DNA from: Ciona savignyi
Taxonomy: Eukaryota; Chordata; Ascidiacea; Phlebobranchia; Cionidae
Length of the DNA stretch: 64,000 bases
NCBI GenBank assembly: GCA_000149265.1
Contig: CH000875.1
Coordinates: 1 to 64,000, forward strand
Direction of reading: 5' to 3'
Of this stretch, positions 58,815 to 64,000 are shown piece after piece; positions within the stretch are counted from its first letter, which is position 1; each line of letters starts with the position of its first letter. The notes under the pieces were generated by a model. The model had not been told where the DNA came from. It did not search any database and saw only the letters and a list, made by a program, of their open reading frames with translations. A program made the position numbers and the translations under genes.

Positions 58815-59135
58815 CTAAATAGACTTTTGTCTTTTTGGTTCATTTTTAATAATATGTTTAGGCACATTGTTAGTAACATCATTATCTTCGGTTCGAGAAC
58901 GTTTTACATTATTAATTTTAAGGTCATTGTTTGGTTTTACAGTTGCTTTTACAAGACTTACACTCGAAAAATCTTTTACATTTTTTTTAATGTTGTCATG
59001 ATAGACAACAGGATCCTTTACAATGTTTTGCAGACTGCTTAACCAAGTTGGATTGAATTGAACTATGATGCAAGTCATATTGTCACAACCCGATCCATCT
59101 CCCATTGTATCAGGTGCTAAGCAAATATCGAACAG
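58815..59135 (-). CDS. PPM1G: PPM1G last exon
   Basis: 321 bp, acceptor TATACAG, encoding [20 protein letters not shown] then [12 protein letters not shown] and a basic tail ending PKRQKSI, stop TAG at 58815-58817. GDGSGCDN holds the last conserved metal-ligand Asp. Confidence 0.94.
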   Translation of the reverse strand: MFDICLAPDTMGDGSGCDNMTCIIVQFNPTWLSSLQNIVKDPVVYHDNIKKNVKDFSSVSLVKATVKPNNDLKINNVKRSRTEDNDVTNNVPKHIIKNEPKRQKSI

Positions 59136-62100
59136 CTGTATAGATAAAACTGTAAGTTAAGCCAAAATATTATACAGTGTTGGTTCATGTAAAAAGTTAA
59201 ACGTAAGTATGGCAGCTAAATTGAGTAATCTGTATATGTATTTCTATTCACTGGTAAAACAAGATTATTCTATCATAACTAAACAATTTTTCCCAGGGAA
59301 CATGAAATATTACCTTTTCGCAAATTAAAGATAACTTTGAATTTTTATCTTCAAAGAGTTCACCTTTAATAAAATCTGTAACATCTTGACTCGACTTGAC
59401 ATTCCTGGTAAAAAGTTATGTATGGATGTAACGATAAAATTATAAGAATAAATTTTGTGTTGATAACGTACCATATTCCATCACAAGCAAGAACCAAGAA
59501 TTCATCGGTGTGCTCAAGTTTTACACTAGTCACATCAGGTACTGCTGTAATCATCTGCTCTTCGAGTGGCAAATCTGGATTTGCTTTATAACAGTGGTCT
59601 CCTGTATACATTTATATTAAAAAAGCATGGTCTATAAGATGGGTGGATATAACTAATCATTGTCAGATTATTTCAAACCCACAGTCCATCTTACAAAGGT
59701 ATTTCAGTTATATATATGACACAACTTTTTTTTTTACAATCAAAGGGATTAAAAAATACACTAATGTCCTTTAAGTGTCTGAGGTAATATCCACTAAGTG
59801 TCTGTCTGCCAGGTGACGGATATTTACAATCTAGCGGGGGTTGTTTTTTTAAACCTGTAACCCTACCACCCAGCCAACACAATAATGTCCCACATATAAA
59901 TAATTCTTGAAAGTAGTCACCACGAACAGAGTTTGGAAAAAAAACTGTTATAAGCACCCTCCCTTTATTACATGAAAGCTATGTTAAATACAGGTTTAGA
60001 AAGTTAATAAATCTCATTAAACCTATTGCACGTGATAAATTTAATCCTCCATTTACTCTTCCTTGAATATTAACATGTCCACCCGCTCGAGTTATCCTTT
60101 TCAACTCAATTTCATCTTCAGGCTGTTAAACAAAATTCATAGGTTATGACATAGGTAAAAAATTAGTGTTACAAAGTGCTCAATTGAACATCACCCTCCT
60201 AATTGTATAAAATATTGAATATTTCTACAAACCCTACTCTACCTATAACATGTTGACAACGGTTTTGCTTACTTATAAGCCCTTGGCCATATCCATTCAA
60301 GTATTTAATTACCAAAATACTTAAACAATCAATTCTGTTTTGGAGATGCATTTGTCACTAAAACAGACGGCAAGGTCAACAGCAGGGTATACCATAAAAA
60401 ACCCATACTGACACATGTGGAGGAAAATATTGTTATAAGTGATTGGGTTACCACTACCTAATGTGCCAGAGCAGATTAGTCATAACATTATAGTCATAAC
60501 AAGTACAGCTACTAGTTGCTAATAGCTACTTTTTACACTTTTGAATTACCATTTTCTAAATATAAAAACTTAATTAAATGTTGTTGTACTACGTAAAAAA
60601 CATTTATAACATTTTTTTAATAAGCTTTTACTACTTTTTGATGACAATTAAGATCTTTTATAAATAGCCATGAATTTATTAGTATTTGTAAATCACCATT
60701 TATCCACAAAGTTTAAAGAAACACTGTTGTTAAGTATAAATATCGAATATAAAAACCATTGAGCAGTGAGATGCTGGTAATAATCATCTAGCGAAGGCTA
60801 GGACTCTTTGGGTGTGTATTTACACCAATGTGTCAAAACTTACATCACTACAATTATTTTATTGCTTCATACAGAATTCATTTATAAAAAGTGAAAATTG
60901 AAAATTGAATCGGATGTATTTCATCCATATCTGTTGCATTTTATGTTGACACATATTTCATCCATATCTGTTGCATTTTATGTTGACACATGTAATAAAG
61001 CTAAAGGGTGTAAACTACTGTAAAGCCATTACTATTATTAAAACCCAATGTGACTATCCGCTATATCTTCAATATGAAACAATGTGACTTTCCACTGTTT
61101 CTTTAATCTGAAACGATCAGCCTACTAGGTTACCCAATTACACTTGTTATATCATATACTCCGTTAGTTTTCCTAAGCAGAAAATTGGTCTTTTGTTTTT
61201 AAACGAGTGTTTTGCTGAGTAATAATGGTGATGATTCCCCAATGTTTGTTTGGTTGAAAGCAGCATGTCCAGACTGCAATCCGGAGTTCTCGTTTAGCTG
61301 TAAAGTTTTGTAATCGTGGAGCAGTGCTTTGTAAAATAAAGGTGTTGATTGTGCATCTGCTAGCTGTTTTCTTGGGAAAAAGTTGCCGAATTACGAAGTG
61401 GTAAGGGCTCAAATTTTAAAGTAAAATTTTGTAGGGTCTTTTAGGCTGCAGATCCCAGCTTTAATTATTGATTGTGAAAAAATCTAAGACTTCCTATGTC
61501 AGGATTTAGAGTGACAGCCGTTTGGTGATCAGTTGGCATTGGAGAGATAGGGAGAATATTTTGATTGAACGTCTCCTTGATGCCTATATACAATATAAGA
61601 TATTATAGTCTGCAGTGGTTGTTGTACGCATGTATAATAAGCTTTGGTATATGTACATAGCCCACCCAATCCTATTGAAATTTCTTAGCTTCCGGTTAGG
61701 TTATCCTTATACACGCCCAGTTCGCAGCCAAAGGATCAGGTTATAAAATAATTTAATCGTGCTGATGTAAACCATTCGACTTTATTGGTGAAAACAATAA
61801 TTGGTGAAACAAATGTTATATTCCAAAGGTGTATATGCGCGTCTGGGAAATCAAATAAACTCGGCAATTAAAGGCGTAACTAAAATTAAAGGCGTAACTG
61901 TTGTTTTTCATTAAGGTAGGCATAGATTCAACAGGGCATTAGAAAATAAGGGAAATATGGCAAACAGACGTAGTACTAATATTATCGACTCTGTCAAAAA
62001 TTTATGTTGCAAATACCTGGTGTCAAAAATTATTGGCATCTAAAATTGGGAAAAAATGACATGTATCCAACTCTCTCATACACATGAAAATAGTGTATTT

Positions 62101-62603
62101 ATGATTCTTTTTATATTTTGGGGGATTTACTAGGTTACTTTAGTTCCAATTGTGTTTTTCTGGTTCATATCTTTCTTTAAAATTATAAATAATATTTTCG
62201 AGCCAGGACATATTAGTGATAACGCCATACATGCTGTAATATAGGCTATTTTGTTTTGTTTTTGACTTGTTGGTAATTCCCCAATGAGGTTTTTGTAAAA
62301 TCAAAAGCAAAATCTGGGGGCACACTGTCAGCATATTGATTATCATCATTAAAGTTGCAATATGATTGGATAATCCTTTTTTACCAATGACGTATATGCC
62401 TGTCCTGAATGTGACACAGAAAAAATAAAATAAAAACAAAATGGTAACCCTTCGGATTTGGAGTAATAGCGCAATTTACCTTGTGATCATTTGACATATC
62501 TAATGCTTTTCCATCTTTTCGACAAAGAACACATCGAGAATCTCCAGCATTTGCAACATAAAGCATGTTTCCTCGCAGTAAAGCAACAACTGCAGTAGTA
62601 CCA
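58815..62603 (-). CDS. PPM1G: PPM1G-type PP2C Ser/Thr phosphatase, C-terminal five exons
   Basis: A metal-dependent protein phosphatase; vertebrate PPM1G acts mainly in the nucleus on splicing factors and histones. Exons 62480-62603, 60023-60122, 59472-59601, 59314-59404 and 58815-59135 join in frame to about 254 residues and stop. Visible PP2C motifs: [56 protein letters not shown] and [14 protein letters not shown], which include the metal-binding Asp residues of the C-terminal half. The tail is Lys/Arg-rich ([16 protein letters not shown]) like the nuclear-localisation tail of PPM1G. The N-terminal half and the acidic insert typical of PPM1G were not found before 64000, so the gene is cut by the window edge or has a long intron. 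Confidence 0.93.
59314..59404 (-). CDS. PPM1G: PPM1G exon with [12 protein letters not shown]
   Basis: 91 bp, acceptor TTACCAG and donor GTAATA, encoding [16 protein letters not shown] through KLSLICEK. Confidence 0.9.
59472..59601 (-). CDS. PPM1G: PPM1G exon with LACDGIW
   Basis: 130 bp, acceptor TATACAG and donor GTACGT, encoding [20 protein letters not shown] through [11 protein letters not shown] and two bases of Trp. The Asp of CDG is a metal ligand in PP2C enzymes. Confidence 0.93.
60023..60122 (-). CDS. PPM1G: PPM1G exon with [10 protein letters not shown]
   Basis: 100 bp, acceptor TTAACAG and donor GTTTAA, encoding [20 protein letters not shown] then [13 protein letters not shown] and one base of Gly. 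Confidence 0.93.
60918..60991 (+). repeat. 37-bp tandem duplication
   Basis: ATTTCATCCATATCTGTTGC through GTTGACACAT occurs twice, identical. Confidence 0.97.
61300..61530 (+). repeat. dispersed repeat shared with Gi intron 1
   Basis: GGTGTTGATTGTGCATCTGC and CTAAGACTTCCTATGTCAGG correspond to 15187-15272. Confidence 0.6.
61595..61860 (-). repeat. dispersed repeat, copy 3
   Basis: Reverse complement of 20620-20860: GCAGTGGTTGTTGTACGCAT, CCACCCAATCC, CCATTCGACTTT and ATATGCGCGTCTGGGAAATC. Confidence 0.7.
62480..62603 (-). CDS. PPM1G: PPM1G exon with GTTAVVALL
   Basis: 124 bp, acceptor TTGCAG|T and donor GTAAAT, encoding [20 protein letters not shown] through ALDMSNDHK. The split first codon (..|T) fits the Ser of the family's DSGTTAVV. 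Confidence 0.93.
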
Positions 62604-64000
62604 CTGCAAGCAAATATGTTAACCTTCGTGAAGCGACAAAAGTTAACCAAACAGCTTTTTAAAAAAAATTTGCTTCGGTCATCAATAATTACATTATTTA
62701 ATTCAAAATTTAAAGCTTTAAAGAAAGCAAGCAGAAAAGTGCAATCCAGTACTGATTTGGTTATATAATATAATGTTTTAGCTATGAAAAATATGTGAGA
62801 GCAGATCATCATGTTACAAGAAACTGTGGCAATCACCCACAGGTCGGTGGTCGCTATTTGTTGGTATTCATTTCAATGGCAATTATCGACGAGTGGTGGT
62901 TTCTATACAACAATTCGTTTAATTTCTTACTTCCATGAAATTCAAATTAACTACAAGGCCGCTTTGATTAACATTATTGCAAGTTATAATATAATTACCC
63001 GACATTGCCTGATGATTCAATTGAAAATAATTTTATTATTACAACATCTAATGCAATTTTGTGTTGATATAATTTTGTAATCAGTGAAATAATAATTAGG
63101 ATAAGTATCAACCGAGCAAATGGTTTTAAATTTACTACTGGGAAAAAATATACAAACATTTGAAACTAATGGGTTCTCGATTTAAACTTAATATTTATGT
63201 TTTAAAATAAAGTATTCGCGTTAGTATACAAAAAAACAACAATAAACACAAAAAAAATGCTAACATCTTTAAAAGATTTAACTCGATTAAAACAAATTTT
63301 ACATACATTGAATGTAAAAAAGACGAATGATGATTGTTATATAAAGATATAGGAAATAGATTTTATTGCAATACGACTAAATATACTTGTACATATTCAC
63401 TACACAATAGCTAACACCTATATAATTTGACATTAATTTGATGTTTTTATAGGATTTCTGTGAAAATGCTAAATCATGGGTAATTGAAGTTTAAATATTT
63501 GTTGTTTTAAATATTTCTATTAATTTAGACCAGTTTTGAGTGACCGGTTGTTTATATACGTGGCAATTGTGTATTATAATAATGTGTTTTTATATTATTG
63601 CAGGCATTTACGGGTAAACTGGAATATTTTAATTACTGTATTTTTTAGTGTTATTTAACACTTTTTTTATATTTAAAGTCTATTGTTCTTTTAAGTTCTA
63701 GAATATCGAAGAACTAAGAATCTCTGCAAAAAAAGCCTTAACTTCGGGTTCTCTTGCTTATATTCTTAGGCCTGGTGAGAGTTTCCCTAATTTACTTCAA
63801 ATTTAATACAGCATATGCAGATCTAATACATATTAGCTAATACCTTCAAAACGTTCAACTTATTAGTTATTTTAGGGCGTATTAAAGCAAACTGATAATT
63901 GGTTTGATTTCTTTTGTTCGCATTGAAATTCACTATCAAATGATATAACTTAACTACAATTTTCTTTACAATTTAAATGGAATAGGTTTAACCAGTCCTA
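62604..64000. other. no gene recognised; probably PPM1G intron
   Basis: AT-rich, without the acidic stretch or the DGHGG motif expected in upstream PPM1G exons. It runs to the window edge. Confidence 0.45.

Larger units (their letters stand above)
60123..62479. other. PPM1G intron with repeat fragments
   Basis: It holds the 37-bp duplication at 60918-60991, a repeat at 61300-61530 shared with 15140-15300, and the dispersed repeat at 61595-61860. No other exon was found. Confidence 0.55.

Noticed and set aside
62381..62836. 151-codon minus-strand frame as a complete gene
   Set aside because: Only 62480-62603 is coding; the rest reads through intron on both sides of good splice sites.

Overview
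This is eukaryotic, animal DNA. It is AT-rich, its genes are split by short GT-AG introns, and it is crowded with transposon debris. Two host genes can be read, both on the minus strand. The G-protein alpha subunit is of the inhibitory (Gi) type with exactly the 354-residue family length and vertebrate-like motifs. Together with the compact introns, very high repeat polymorphism and BEL/Pao, hAT and tRNA-derived SINE content, this fits a tunicate such as Ciona. That assignment is an inference from the sequence, not proven here. Two runs of exactly 100 N (30398-30497 and 41565-41664) mark it as a draft assembly.

Layout. 1-2511: a 157-bp tandem repeat, then a nest of mobile elements (a SINE split by a hAT-type MITE and abutted by a pogo-type MITE) inside a TATAGATCT minisatellite. 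2506-5450: a complex repeat with a tRNA-like module, a 190-bp tandem array and a 480-bp tandem array. 7024-18424: the complete Gi alpha gene, eight coding exons plus a second, alternative exon 5; its introns hold MITEs, a SINE and a 15-bp minisatellite. 18425-32035: no host gene found; a hAT-superfamily transposase pseudogene (22830-23670), a 910-bp hAT-type MITE with 8-bp target duplication inside a tandem duplication, and several dispersed repeats. 32036-46203: a foldback element with about 1.15-kb terminal inverted repeats, internally duplicated, into which a BEL/Pao LTR retrotransposon inserted (35558-40810, TSD CTGTA). The BEL copy has lost the RT active-site region and the integrase; a second partial copy follows an assembly gap. 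46204-48190: SINEs. About 48955-55608: a second, inverted copy of the 2506-5450 repeat family, lying in a fragment of the foldback family. 56242-56870: a broken Ty3/gypsy-type integrase, followed by unassigned open frames up to 58502. 58815-62603: the last five coding exons of a PPM1G-type PP2C phosphatase; the N-terminal exons lie beyond the right edge or were not found.

The two host genes are signalling proteins (a heterotrimeric G-protein switch and a nuclear Ser/Thr phosphatase), but nothing in the sequence shows that they act together. The point of most biological interest is the pair of equal-length (129-bp) exons 5 in the Gi gene, which would give two proteins with different switch I and beta-2 regions. 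The most unusual structural item is the large repeat family with internal 190-bp and 480-bp arrays, present in two inverted copies on either side of the Gi gene.
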